Source: UBA7985 sp002711265 (GTDB lineage: Bacteria > Pseudomonadota > Alphaproteobacteria > UBA7985). From it: a DNA stretch of 64,000 nucleotides. Position 1 is the first letter of the stretch. Each line of letters starts with the position of its first letter. Shown here one piece after another: positions 19,220 through 29,253 of this stretch. Location of the stretch: positions 186,001 to 250,000 of the forward strand of contig CBFIBS010000002.1 of the NCBI GenBank assembly GCA_965660945.1. The letters run 5' to 3'. Both the position numbers and the translations under genes were made by a program. The notes under the pieces are model-generated. The model was not told the DNA's origin and made no database searches. It saw only the letters and a program-made list of their open reading frames with translations.

Positions 19220-20011
19220 TCACCCCCGCCGTTCGACCATCATTTTTTTGATTTCAGTGATGGCTTTGGCCGGATTAAGACCCTTAGGGCAGGTCTTGGT
19301 GCAGTTCATAATGGTATGACAGCGATAAAGTCTGAATGGGTCTTCCAGCGCGTCAAGCCGTTCGCCGGTCGCCTCATCGCGGCTGTCGGCAAGCCAGCGG
19401 TACGCCTGCAGCAGGATCGCTGGGCCAAGGTACCGATCGCCGTTCCACCAGTATGACGGACAGGCGGTCGAACACGAGAAGCATAGGATGCATTCCCACA
19501 GACCATCGAGCTTCGCGCGGTCTTCAACCGACTGGTACCGCTCGCGCGAGGGCGCCGGGCTGTCGGTCTTGAGCCAGGGCTCGATCGAGGCCAGCTGGCT
19601 GTACAGCTGGTTCAGGTCGGGAACCAGATCCTTCACCACCGGCCGGTGCGGCAGCGGGTAGACGGCGACATCGCCCCGGACATCGTCGAGGTTCTTGGTG
19701 CAGGCCAGCGTGTTGGTACCATCGATATTCATCGAACAGGAACCACAGACCCCTTCACGGCACGAGCGGCGGAAGGTCAGCGAGCTGTCGACGTTGTTCT
19801 TGATCCAGATCAGGGCGTCGAGAACCATCTGACCCATGCGCTCCACCGGCACGTCGTAGGTGTCCAGCCGGGGGTTCTCGCCCGTATCGGGGTTCCAGCG
19901 GTAGACCTTGAACGACCGTGTCTTGCCGCTCTCCCCAGCCTTGTCGGCAGGAACCTTCCAGTGGAGGCCCTTCTTGACCTTGGAATTTCGGGGGAGGGTA
20001 AACTCAGCCAT
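19220..20011 (-). CDS. sdhB: Succinate dehydrogenase iron-sulfur subunit
   Basis: This 263-residue subunit of complex II carries electrons from the FAD of SdhA to quinone. [2Fe-2S] cysteines lie in SCREGVCGSCSMNIDG and NTLAC, the [4Fe-4S] and [3Fe-4S] set in CILCFSCSTACPSYWWN and CHTIMNCTKTCPKGLNP. It is the last gene of sdhC-D-A-B, on the inner face of the cytoplasmic membrane. Length is normal for the alphaproteobacterial/mitochondrial type. The gap to sdhA is 38 bases. Confidence 0.96.
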   Translation of the reverse strand: MAEFTLPRNSKVKKGLHWKVPADKAGESGKTRSFKVYRWNPDTGENPRLDTYDVPVERMGQMVLDALIWIKNNVDSSLTFRRSCREGVCGSCSMNIDGTNTLACTKNLDDVRGDVAVYPLPHRPVVKDLVPDLNQLYSQLASIEPWLKTDSPAPSRERYQSVEDRAKLDGLWECILCFSCSTACPSYWWNGDRYLGPAILLQAYRWLADSRDEATGERLDALEDPFRLYRCHTIMNCTKTCPKGLNPAKAITEIKKMMVERRG

Positions 20012-20049
20012 TTCTCAGTGCTTCTTCTGTTTCTATTGCGCGGTCGGGG

Positions 20050-21846
20050 TCAGTAGACGCGCTTGGCGGGCTCGACCACGGCGACGTCGTTGGTCAGGGT
20101 CCGCATCACCACCGAACGGTAGGTGATGTCGGCCTTGCCGGTTTCGTCGATCCAGGCGAGCGAGTGCTTCATCCAGTTGTCATCGTCGCGCTCGGGGAAA
20201 TCTTCGCGCGCGTGGGCGCCGCGGGACTCTTCCCGGTTCGCAGCTGAATTGATCGTCGCTGAAGACTGGTAAATCAGGTTGTCGAACTCCAGCGTCTCGA
20301 TCAGGTCGGAATTCCAGACCAGCGATTTGTCGGCGACCCGAAGGTCGTCGCGCTTGGCCCAGGCCTGATCCATCAGCTCGACCCCCTCGGCGAGAACTTC
20401 ACCAGTGCGGAAGACGGCGCAGTTGTTCTGCATCACCCGCTGCATTTCCAGCCGTAGTTCGGCCGTACCAGTCTCACCATTGGCGTGACGCGCCTTGTCC
20501 AGTCGCGCGAGGCTGTTGTCGCCTGCATCGGCCGGCAGGTCGCGCTGCTTGGCGCTGGGCTCGACCATTTCCTTACACCGAAGACCAGCGGCGCGGCCAA
20601 AGACCACCAGATCCAGCAGCGAGTTGGAGCCGAGGCGGTTCGCGCCGTGCACGGAGACACAGGCCGCCTCGCCCACAGCCATCAGGCCGTCAACCACGGC
20701 TTCAGGGTCGCGCTCGGTCGGGCGCAGCACTTCGCCGTGATAATTCGTCGGGATACCGCCCATATTGTAGTGACAGGTCGGCAGCACCGGGATCGGCGCC
20801 TTGGTGACGTCGACACCGGAGAAGATGCGCGCGGTTTCAGAAATGCCGGGCAGGCGCTCTTCGAGCTGGCTCGGCGGCAGGTGCGAGAGGTCGAGCATGA
20901 TGTGGTCGTTGTCTGCCCCTGCACCGCGGCCTTCGCGGATCTCCATGGTCATGGCGCGGGAAACCACATCGCGGGAGGCCAGATCCTTGGCCGATGGCGC
21001 GTAGCGCTCCATGAAGCGCTCGCCTTCGCTGTTGCGCAGGATACCGCCCTCGCCCCGCGCGCCCTCGGTGATCAGTGCGCCAACACCGTAGACGCCGGTG
21101 GGGTGAAACTGCACGAATTCCATGTCCTGCACCGGAATGCCGGCGCGCAGTGCCATGCCGCCACCGTCGCCGGTGCAGGTGTGTGCCGCCGTGCAGGAGA
21201 AGTAGGCGCGGCCATAGCCGCCAGTCGCGAGGATGGTTCGCTGCGCCCGGAACCGGTGCAGCGTGCCGTCGTCCATCTTCAGCGCCACCACGCCGCAGCA
21301 AGCACCGTCGGCATCCATGATCAGGTCGATGGCGAAGTATTCGATGAAGAACTCTGCCGAAGCGCGCAGCGACTGCTGGTAGAGCGTGTGCAGCATGGCG
21401 TGGCCGGTCCGGTCTGCCGCCGCACAGGTGCGCTCGGCCTGCCCGCCCTTGCCGTAGTTGGTGGTCATGCCCCCGAAGGGTCGCTGGTAGATCTTGCCGT
21501 CTTCGCGTCGCGAGAATGGCATGCCGTAGTGTTCGAGTTCGATGATCGCCGGCACTGCTTCGCGGGTCATGTATTCGATGGCGTCCTGATCGCCCAGCCA
21601 GTCCGAGCCCTTCACGGTGTCGTACATGTGCCAGCGCCAGTCATCTTCACCCATGTTGCCCAGCGACGCGGCGATACCACCCTGCGCGGCAACAGTGTGG
21701 GACCGGGTCGGGAACACCTTGGTGATGTTGGCAGTCTTCAGGCCGGCTTCAGCCAGGCCAAGCGTCGCACGCAGACCTGAGCCCCCGGCGCCGACGACAA
21801 TCACGTCAAAGGTATGATCAGTAAACTGGTACTCAGTGGTCGCCAT
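20050..21846 (-). CDS. sdhA: Succinate dehydrogenase flavoprotein subunit
   Basis: This 598-residue catalytic subunit oxidises succinate to fumarate. FAD-binding VVGAGGSGLRATLGLAEAG, the flavinylated His in TRSHTVAAQGGIAASLGN, and substrate loop segments FHPTGVYGVGALITEGARGEGG and a conserved HGANRLGSNSLLDLVVFGRAAG are present, as is the final DETGKADITYRSVVM. It ends with VEPAKRVY as in alphaproteobacterial SdhA. The sdhE flavinylation factor is not in the window. Third gene of the operon, 36 bases after sdhD. Confidence 0.97.
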   Translation of the reverse strand: MATTEYQFTDHTFDVIVVGAGGSGLRATLGLAEAGLKTANITKVFPTRSHTVAAQGGIAASLGNMGEDDWRWHMYDTVKGSDWLGDQDAIEYMTREAVPAIIELEHYGMPFSRREDGKIYQRPFGGMTTNYGKGGQAERTCAAADRTGHAMLHTLYQQSLRASAEFFIEYFAIDLIMDADGACCGVVALKMDDGTLHRFRAQRTILATGGYGRAYFSCTAAHTCTGDGGGMALRAGIPVQDMEFVQFHPTGVYGVGALITEGARGEGGILRNSEGERFMERYAPSAKDLASRDVVSRAMTMEIREGRGAGADNDHIMLDLSHLPPSQLEERLPGISETARIFSGVDVTKAPIPVLPTCHYNMGGIPTNYHGEVLRPTERDPEAVVDGLMAVGEAACVSVHGANRLGSNSLLDLVVFGRAAGLRCKEMVEPSAKQRDLPADAGDNSLARLDKARHANGETGTAELRLEMQRVMQNNCAVFRTGEVLAEGVELMDQAWAKRDDLRVADKSLVWNSDLIETLEFDNLIYQSSATINSAANREESRGAHAREDFPERDDDNWMKHSLAWIDETGKADITYRSVVMRTLTNDVAVVEPAKRVY

Positions 21847-21882
21847 TAAAGCGTTTCCTTAAACAGGTGGCCGACAGGCGGC

Positions 21883-22269
21883 TCACGTCAGCATTAGACG
21901 GAGCACGGACAGGACCGCGATCAGGCCAAGAATAATCAGGGCGCCCCGGATCAGGATGATCAGTGTCAGGCGGGCCGCATGACCACCAATATAATCTTCG
22001 ATCACCACCTGTAAGCCGAGATGGGCGTGGTAAAACGACGCGCAGACGAACAGCAGCGCGACCCCGCCCCACAGCGGCGAGCTCAACTTCGCCACCACGG
22101 CGTCATAGGGTTCGCCGATCAGGGTGATGACGAGGAAGATCATCAGCGGCGCGAGCAGCATCATCGCGACCGCGCTAAGGCGCTGCATCCACCAGTGATC
22201 CGTGCCTTCCTTGGCGGACCCCAGCCCGCGGGCGGTTTTCAGCGAAGGGGCGGTCTGTGACTTGCTCAT
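21883..22269 (-). CDS. sdhD: Succinate dehydrogenase membrane anchor subunit D
   Basis: This 128-residue protein has three membrane helices (about 32-54, 64-86 and 100-124). Family marks are HWWMQRLSAVAMMLLAPLMIFL and the heme-proximal FYHAHLGLQVVIEDYIGG. With SdhC it binds heme b and ubiquinone. The start at 22269 lies 14 bases after the sdhC stop, in the usual C-D-A-B order. Confidence 0.92.
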   Translation of the reverse strand: MSKSQTAPSLKTARGLGSAKEGTDHWWMQRLSAVAMMLLAPLMIFLVITLIGEPYDAVVAKLSSPLWGGVALLFVCASFYHAHLGLQVVIEDYIGGHAARLTLIILIRGALIILGLIAVLSVLRLMLT

Positions 22270-22283
22270 AATTGCCTCTCCCC

Positions 22284-22685
22284 TCAGCTCAGCCAGAACA
22301 GCAGCGCACTGCCGACCATGACGGCCGACAGCACCAGCCAGCCCACGAGGACCAGATACCCGGCGCGCTCGGCGCTGCCCAGATCGAGCGCGTGGCCCGT
22401 GTCCCAGATCAGGTGGCGGATGCCGTTACAGAAGTGGTAGGCAATCGCGATCATCCAGCCCAGCAGCGCCAGCCCGCCCAGCGGGTTCATGAAGCGAATG
22501 AACAGATCGTAAGCCCCCGGCCCCGTCGCCAGTGCCGCCAGCCACCAGGCCAGCACCAGCGTGCCGAAAGCGAGGCCAACGCCGGTTACGCGGTGGGTAA
22601 TGGACATCAGCGGCAGGAGCGGCAGGCGGTAGACCTGCAGGTGCGGAGAAAGCGGCCGCTGGACAGGCGTATCTTGATCGGTCAT
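22284..22685 (-). CDS. sdhC: Succinate dehydrogenase cytochrome b556 subunit C
   Basis: This 133-residue three-helix subunit has the SdhC signature RPLSPHLQVYRLPLLPLMSITHRVTG and the heme-ligand segment HFCNGIRHLIWDTG. The ATG at 22685 gives the family start (MTDQDTPVQRPLSPHLQ); an in-frame extension to 23015 would run into the divergent pyridoxal kinase. It is the promoter-proximal gene of the operon. Confidence 0.94.
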   Translation of the reverse strand: MTDQDTPVQRPLSPHLQVYRLPLLPLMSITHRVTGVGLAFGTLVLAWWLAALATGPGAYDLFIRFMNPLGGLALLGWMIAIAYHFCNGIRHLIWDTGHALDLGSAERAGYLVLVGWLVLSAVMVGSALLFWLS

Positions 22686-22718
22686 GGAAGATTCCGGGTG
22701 TCGGTCTGTGACTCTTAT

Positions 22719-22747
22719 CGAGTAGCTTAACTCCGGCACTGCTTCAA
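22719..22747 (-). promoter_or_regulatory. Candidate sigma-70 promoter of sdhCDAB
   Basis: On the minus strand TTGAAG (22742-22747) and TACTCG (22719-22724) are 17 bases apart, about 34 bases before the sdhC start. Sequence pattern only. Confidence 0.35.
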
Positions 22748-22781
22748 TCACCTGCGACGTTTTTTGAACATTGGTTCTGCA

Positions 22782-23648
22782 ATGACAATTTTGACTATCT
22801 CCAGTCAGGTTCTGTTCGGACACGTGGGCAACAGTGTGGCCGACTTCGCGCTGCGACGGCTCGGTTTCGACGTGGTTGCGGTCCCGACGGTGATCCTCAG
22901 CAACCACAAGGGCTATCCCGATGCGGTGGGTGAGGCGACCCCCCCTGCCCTGCTCCGGGATCACTTCGAAGCGCTGGGTCGGCGCGGGGTGCTGAATCGG
23001 CTGAGTGCGGTCCAAACCGGCTTTTTTGCCAGCCCGGCGCAGGCCAAGACAGTGTTCGACCTGCTCGGCGAGCTGCGGTCGTTCCAGCCCGATCTGCCGA
23101 TCATTATCGATCCGGTCATGGGGGATAAGGGCAGGCTCTACGTCGAGGCCGGTCTGGTAGAACTGTTCCAGAATACTGCGCCGGGGCTGGCGTCACTGAT
23201 CACGCCCAATGCGTTTGAGGCCGAGACCCTCGCCGGCCGCCCCGTTTCAAGTCTGGAAGACCTCCAGAGTCAATTGCAGGCGATCGGCTTTTCAGCGGGG
23301 CTGGTGACATCGGCCGAGGCCATGGCCCCGGATATCAGCGGTCGCGGTGTGTTCTGCTTCGATGCGGCTGAAACGACGCTGGTCGAGCACCGCGGCGTTG
23401 CCTTCGAGCGCGAACCCAATGGCGTCGGCGACTTTATCGCCGCGCTGAGCACCGGCCTGTATATGCCGGGTCAGGGACTGCCACAGCGCACCGCCCGGAT
23501 TTGCGCGGCGCTGGTCAGGCTGCTGGAGCGCACGCAGGCGCTGGGTCTGGGTGAACTGGCGTTGGTGCAGGCGCAGGCCGACTGGACGGCTGCGCTGGAT
23601 CAGGCCGATGAGGCCTCTGGCACAATCACCCGCGTGACGAAGGCGTAG
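22782..23648 (+). CDS. pdxY: Pyridoxal kinase
   Basis: This 288-residue ribokinase-fold enzyme phosphorylates pyridoxal for PLP salvage. It starts MTILTISSQVLFGHVGNSV, the substrate GHVGNS block, and has IIIDPVMGDKGRLYVEAGL, an NAFEAETLAG segment and the catalytic anion-hole/base block PNGVGDFIAALSTG (Asp in GD). Length fits PdxY/PdxK. The ATG at 22782 is preferred; a TTG at 22764 is in frame. Its last 49 bases overlap the 3' end of the convergent glycosyltransferase gene (23600-23648). HemA, another PLP enzyme, lies elsewhere in the window, with no operon link. Confidence 0.93.
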   Translation: MTILTISSQVLFGHVGNSVADFALRRLGFDVVAVPTVILSNHKGYPDAVGEATPPALLRDHFEALGRRGVLNRLSAVQTGFFASPAQAKTVFDLLGELRSFQPDLPIIIDPVMGDKGRLYVEAGLVELFQNTAPGLASLITPNAFEAETLAGRPVSSLEDLQSQLQAIGFSAGLVTSAEAMAPDISGRGVFCFDAAETTLVEHRGVAFEREPNGVGDFIAALSTGLYMPGQGLPQRTARICAALVRLLERTQALGLGELALVQAQADWTAALDQADEASGTITRVTKA

Positions 23649-24418
23649 AAACTCTCGCCGGGGTCACGCTCCTGCTCGTAGCGGTCGTTCAGCGCACTTT
23701 TCCCGGCGAAGAGCGTCTGCGCCCAGGTCTCAGCCAATGCCTGATCGTAGGCCGCATAGGCAGCGCGCAGGCGGCTGGAAAAATCGCTCGCCGTGGTGAC
23801 GGTCTCTGACCCCAGCCGCAGCCGGTAGGCCACGCTGGTTTCCAGCGCAGCTGAGAGGCCGCAGGCCATGAACACTTCCACCGCGTGCATAACATCCTGC
23901 GCGGGGGCGTTCCAGAACGGACCTTCTGCCCTGCCCCGTGGCAGCCCGGCCGCGTGAACCGGGTGGAAGGACGCGCCCCAGCGGGCAAAGTCCGGCAGCA
24001 TCAGCCGCCGGGGAGCGCCGGGCGGGAATTGCGCCAGCGCCTCGCCCTCGGGCGTCTCGATCACCGTCGCGGCAAAGGCACAGCCTTCGTGCCGGGCCAG
24101 AGGAAGCAGGGCCGCCAGATAGCCCGGCGACCAGCTGTCGTCGGCGTCGAGGTAGGAGAGGAAGGCACCCCGCGCCGCAGCAACGCCGCGGTTGCGGGCC
24201 GGACCGGGGCCGGTGCGCTGCTCCGGGCTGGTGACCAGACGCACCATCGGGTTTTCGTGCGCAAAGGCGCTGTAGTCGTCACCATCATCGGCGCTGAGGA
24301 TAATCTCTGCGGTCAGCCCCGCCGGCACGTCGATCGATGCCAGCGCCCGGGCAAGCGTGTCCCGCGCCCGGAAAACCGGGATGATGATGCTCAGGTCCGG
24401 GGCCGCAGCAGCAGTCAC
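23600..24418 (-). CDS. Glycosyltransferase family 2 protein
   Basis: This 272-residue GT-A enzyme has the start LSIIIPVFRARDTLARALASI, the nucleotide site ADDGDDYS, GPGPARNRGVAAARG and the metal-binding DxD-like FLSYLDADDSWSPGYLAAL. The acceptor half (about 130-272) is divergent and gives no substrate. No membrane helix, so it is cytosolic or peripheral. The 3' end overlaps pdxY by 49 bases on the opposite strand; it follows the MFS gene by 21 bases on the same strand. Confidence 0.87.
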   Translation of the reverse strand: MTAAAAPDLSIIIPVFRARDTLARALASIDVPAGLTAEIILSADDGDDYSAFAHENPMVRLVTSPEQRTGPGPARNRGVAAARGAFLSYLDADDSWSPGYLAALLPLARHEGCAFAATVIETPEGEALAQFPPGAPRRLMLPDFARWGASFHPVHAAGLPRGRAEGPFWNAPAQDVMHAVEVFMACGLSAALETSVAYRLRLGSETVTTASDFSSRLRAAYAAYDQALAETWAQTLFAGKSALNDRYEQERDPGESFYAFVTRVIVPEASSA

Positions 24419-24439
24419 GGGAAGCAGCGCTCTCCGGGC

Positions 24440-25843
24440 CTAGGCCGCTTCCTGCGCTGCCTTTGCCTGCCGGTCGAGCCAGAGGTAGAGCGGCACAGAC
24501 ACGGCAAACAAGCCGGCTGGCACCAGCGTAAGCGACCAGCGCAGCGCGGCTACGGCAGCATCGGGCTGATCGACCGAAGCTCCACCGTCCTGCGTGGCGA
24601 TCCAGCCATAGGCTGCGAGGATCTGGGTGAAGAACAGCGGCGCGATGGCATTGCCAACCTTTTGCCCCAGCAGCCAGAACCCGCTGAACGCGCCCGCAAC
24701 CTCAAAGGACTCGCGCTTGGCCGACCAGTCGACCAGGTCCGGCATAATCGCCCAGGGCAGTTGCTGGTAGCAGCCGTTGGCCGAGCCGATCAGAAAGATG
24801 AACAGCGTGATCCATGCGAGGTTGGTCTGTCCCGCTTCGATCATGCCCGTTGTTGGCAACACCAGGAAAAAGCCAGTCAGGACGGCGGCGTAGTAGAGCG
24901 TCCCTGCTGCAAAGGTCGTGATCTTACCGATCGCCACCGAGAGCGCGACCCACAGGGCCTGCGACAGCATCGAGCCGAGGACGAACAGGGCGAAGGCGGT
25001 CGAGAACGCTCCCAGCACGTAGACGGTGGCGAGCGCCCCGCTGGAGCCCTCAGTGATGATCAGCTCTGCGGCAGCAAAGGGGATGCCTGCGGTAATGACG
25101 GCGATGCCGATGGTCTGCACACCGTAGACCGCCACCAGCACCACGAACCGCCGGTTGCGCAACGCGGCGCCGATCTGGCGCCCGAGGCTCACGGGCGTGG
25201 TCGGCCGCTTGTTGCGGAAGCGGTAAGTCGCAAGGCAGGCGAGCCAAATGGTGCCGATAATAATCGGCGCGTAGACAAGAATGGCAACCGGATGGCTCAG
25301 CCCGAGGCCGCTTGGGTTGATCAGGATGGGGAAGGCCCCGCCGGTGAGCAGGATACCCAGCCCCGCCGCCGCCATGCGCCAACCGGTCATGGTCGAACGC
25401 TCGCGCGGGCTGTCGGTGATCTCGACGGCCAGCGAGCTGTAAGGAATGGCGACCATGGTGAAGGCGATCGAACTCAGCCCGAAGAATAGCAGGATCCACA
25501 ACGCCGCTGCCTGCGGCCCCAGCCCGGCAGGGACGGCGAAGGTCAGCACCATTAAGGCGACCATGAGAACCGCGCCGCTGAAGATATAGGGATGACGACG
25601 ACCAAAACGCCCGCCAGTCCGGTCTGAAACCCAGCCCATGATCGGGTCAGTGATGATATCAAGCACCAGCACCGAGGATGTAACCCACCCCGCCAGGGCC
25701 GGGTCGATGCCCGCGTACTGCACCATGAAGGCGAGGATCAGCAGGCCCTTGAAGATGACGAAAACGTTGATGCCGGTGTCGGCAAAGCCGTAGGCGGCCT
25801 TGGTCCACAGCGGCATGCGTGGTGGAGTCAGACTGGCAGTCAT
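24440..25843 (-). CDS. GPH family (MelB-like) MFS sugar or glycoside:cation symporter
   Basis: This 467-residue membrane protein has about 12 helices and the GPH hallmark blocks: YGFADTGINVFVIF at the start, DIITDPIMGWVSDRTGGRFGRRHPYIF between helices 2 and 3, and MPDLVDWSAKRESFEVAGAFSG in the second half. These mark the melibiose carrier family (Na+ or H+ coupled uptake of glycosides). The substrate is unknown. It may form an operon with the downstream glycosyltransferase. Confidence 0.87.
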   Translation of the reverse strand: MTASLTPPRMPLWTKAAYGFADTGINVFVIFKGLLILAFMVQYAGIDPALAGWVTSSVLVLDIITDPIMGWVSDRTGGRFGRRHPYIFSGAVLMVALMVLTFAVPAGLGPQAAALWILLFFGLSSIAFTMVAIPYSSLAVEITDSPRERSTMTGWRMAAAGLGILLTGGAFPILINPSGLGLSHPVAILVYAPIIIGTIWLACLATYRFRNKRPTTPVSLGRQIGAALRNRRFVVLVAVYGVQTIGIAVITAGIPFAAAELIITEGSSGALATVYVLGAFSTAFALFVLGSMLSQALWVALSVAIGKITTFAAGTLYYAAVLTGFFLVLPTTGMIEAGQTNLAWITLFIFLIGSANGCYQQLPWAIMPDLVDWSAKRESFEVAGAFSGFWLLGQKVGNAIAPLFFTQILAAYGWIATQDGGASVDQPDAAVAALRWSLTLVPAGLFAVSVPLYLWLDRQAKAAQEAA

Positions 25844-25927
25844 ATCTCGTCCCCCCTCTCCCTCTTTCTGTACGGAGAATGGGGACCAGAAACGCTATCG
25901 GGTCAAGGGTGATTTAGGTTCAGTAGG

Positions 25928-27610
<1,683 letters not shown>

Positions 27611-27736
27611 GGTGGCGCCGTCTCCGTTAACATTGAGGTGATCACAGGGGTGATAGGACGCCGACAAGGGCCTGTCTATCCTCGCGGTCTTGGGCTAGGG
27701 TAGACGCATAATATATTGATGCACGCGAGGCAGTGA

Positions 27737-28375
27737 ATGCAGTCTTTCCGGGCTTGGGAACAGCGATGGATTGCGGCTTTGATCAGCGGATTTGCCAGAG
27801 GGTTGATCGGGGCGCGGGGCTGGCGCCTGTTTGGCGGGCTGTGGCTGCTGACCCTGGCCATGATGACCCCCGCGGAGTCTCAGATTTCGGACGAGCGGCC
27901 GCCCTCGGGCTACTACAGCGCGAGTGGGCGTTGCGGACTGGAAGAAACGGTAATCACCTACCGCGACACCGGTCACGAAGTGAACCTTCAGTTCGATGCG
28001 CTGGGACAGCTGATGATCGTCGACGTAATGCTCGCGCTGGATGGGGTGCAGAGCCCCTATGGCGGGCGGGTGTTTGGCGGCTACAGCTACTTCAGCTCGC
28101 CCACGGGATATCAACTCAAGGATAACGAGGCCGTGTTCACGGTCACCGGGCGCTCGGGTCCGGGGGCGCACGGGATCTATTTTGACTACGGCAGTGAACG
28201 GTGGTTCGGCTTCGCCGAATGGCGCTGCGAAGACCCGGACTGGGTGGCAGAACTGCGCCGAAAGACCGGCCCGTTCCTCGCCGATATCATGGCACGCGGC
28301 GACATCGATATCGGGGTTCGCATCGACCTTATGGCCCGGCTTGTCGACCGAGCCCTGAGCCGCCCCGTCAACTGA
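27737..28375 (+). CDS. Hypothetical exported protein
   Basis: I do not recognise this 212-residue protein. It has a long N-terminal region with a hydrophobic helix (about 24-45, GARGWRLFGGLWLLTLAMMTPAES) that could be a signal peptide or anchor, then a soluble domain rich in Gly, Tyr and aromatic residues (PPSGYYSASGRCGLEETVITYRD, FGGYSYFSSPTGYQL), with two cysteines (in GRCGLEE and WRCEDPDW) that could form a disulfide. The ATG follows a GAGG ribosome site by seven bases. It stands between ettA (divergent) and a convergent fasciclin gene. A 9-bp hairpin (28361-28386) spans the stop codon. Confidence 0.72.
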   Translation: MQSFRAWEQRWIAALISGFARGLIGARGWRLFGGLWLLTLAMMTPAESQISDERPPSGYYSASGRCGLEETVITYRDTGHEVNLQFDALGQLMIVDVMLALDGVQSPYGGRVFGGYSYFSSPTGYQLKDNEAVFTVTGRSGPGAHGIYFDYGSERWFGFAEWRCEDPDWVAELRRKTGPFLADIMARGDIDIGVRIDLMARLVDRALSRPVN

Positions 28376-28436
28376 TCGACGGGGCGAAAACGACGGAGGC
28401 GCGCGCCGGATAGCCGACGCGCGCGGTTGGCGGGAC

Positions 28437-28940
28437 TTACTGGCCCGGCAGCAGGATACCAGCAATCACGTGAATAACGCCGTTGGCGGTCTCGATATCA
28501 GCGCTGACGACAGGTGCCGCGCCGCCGAGGATGACCGCGTCACCCGTGCCATCAACCGTCAGCGGGATGCCAGCGGCGGTTTGCAGCTCCATGGTCTGAC
28601 CCACGAGGTCGGCCGCCATGATCTTGCCCGGCACGACGTGGTAGCCGAGGATCGCCTTCAGCGTCACCATGCCTTCTTCGGCCAGCAGGGCTTCGACCGT
28701 GCCTTCGGGCAGGTTGGCGAAAACTTCATCCACAGGCGCGAACACGGTCAGCGGACCTTCGCCCTGCAGGATGGAATCGAAGCCGGCTGCGTCAACAGCA
28801 GCAAGCAAAACGTTGAAGGAACCGGCCGCCTGCGCGGTCTGATAGATGTTGGGCTGAGCATCTTCGGCGACGGCAACGGGAGCTGCGCCAAAGGCGAGAG
28901 CGGTCAGGGCAACTGCGGCGGAAGCAAACAGCTTTTTCAT
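28437..28940 (-). CDS. Secreted fasciclin (FAS1/BIgH3) domain protein
   Basis: This 167-residue protein has a signal peptide (MKKLFASAAVALTALAFGAAPVAVAE) and one FAS1 domain: AGSFNVLLAAVDAAGFDSILQGEGPLTVFAPVDEVFANLP, the central ILGYHVVPGKIMAADLVG and the end ANGVIHVIAGILLPGQ, which matches the H1 and H2 blocks. Bacterial FAS1 proteins are exported and associated with adhesion or surface structures. The ribosome site GAGGAAA precedes the ATG. Promoter not identified. Confidence 0.92.
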   Translation of the reverse strand: MKKLFASAAVALTALAFGAAPVAVAEDAQPNIYQTAQAAGSFNVLLAAVDAAGFDSILQGEGPLTVFAPVDEVFANLPEGTVEALLAEEGMVTLKAILGYHVVPGKIMAADLVGQTMELQTAAGIPLTVDGTGDAVILGGAAPVVSADIETANGVIHVIAGILLPGQ

Positions 28941-29253
28941 GGGTGCGTTTCCTCACTAAAGGACAATGTACAAAGGGCGGGGGATGCGATTGCAGGCCGC
29001 CCGAATCAAGAGATAGGGCGAATGTACTGTCGTCCAAGGCTGGGCTAAGAATGGGCCCCGGTGCTGGACCGGGGCAACCACCGGCGGGCCGGGTTGGCAC
29101 TGTCTCGCAGAGGAGAGCTTGGCGATGGCCCAGGTCAACCAGGAACCGCTGGTTTGTTTGCGCCGACTTGGCCTCGACCGCCCTTCGCGCAGCGGGGTCA
29201 AGTGTCGCGCAAATCTTCATCGATTGCGAAACCGCGCTGACGGGCCAGGCCGG
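28941..29253. other. Intergenic region with a perfect GC-rich hairpin
   Basis: No gene is visible in this 313-base gap between the fasciclin gene start and the 3' end of the dehydrogenase gene. A perfect hairpin GCCCCGGT-GCTGG-ACCGGGGC lies at 29055-29075, without a T-tract on either side. It may end the dehydrogenase transcript in a Rho-dependent way. Confidence 0.45.

Noticed and set aside
23885..25489. 534-codon open frame on the plus strand
   Set aside because: It is antisense to the glycosyltransferase and MFS genes, with a low-complexity Arg/Gly/Gln-rich product lacking motifs.
28361..28386. 9-bp hairpin spanning the stop codon of the exported protein gene as a terminator
   Set aside because: It is followed by AAAAC rather than T residues on the plus strand and lies inside the coding sequence end.
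29055..29075. Perfect GC-rich hairpin as a Rho-independent terminator
   Set aside because: There is no T-tract on either strand, so it was noted only as a hairpin.
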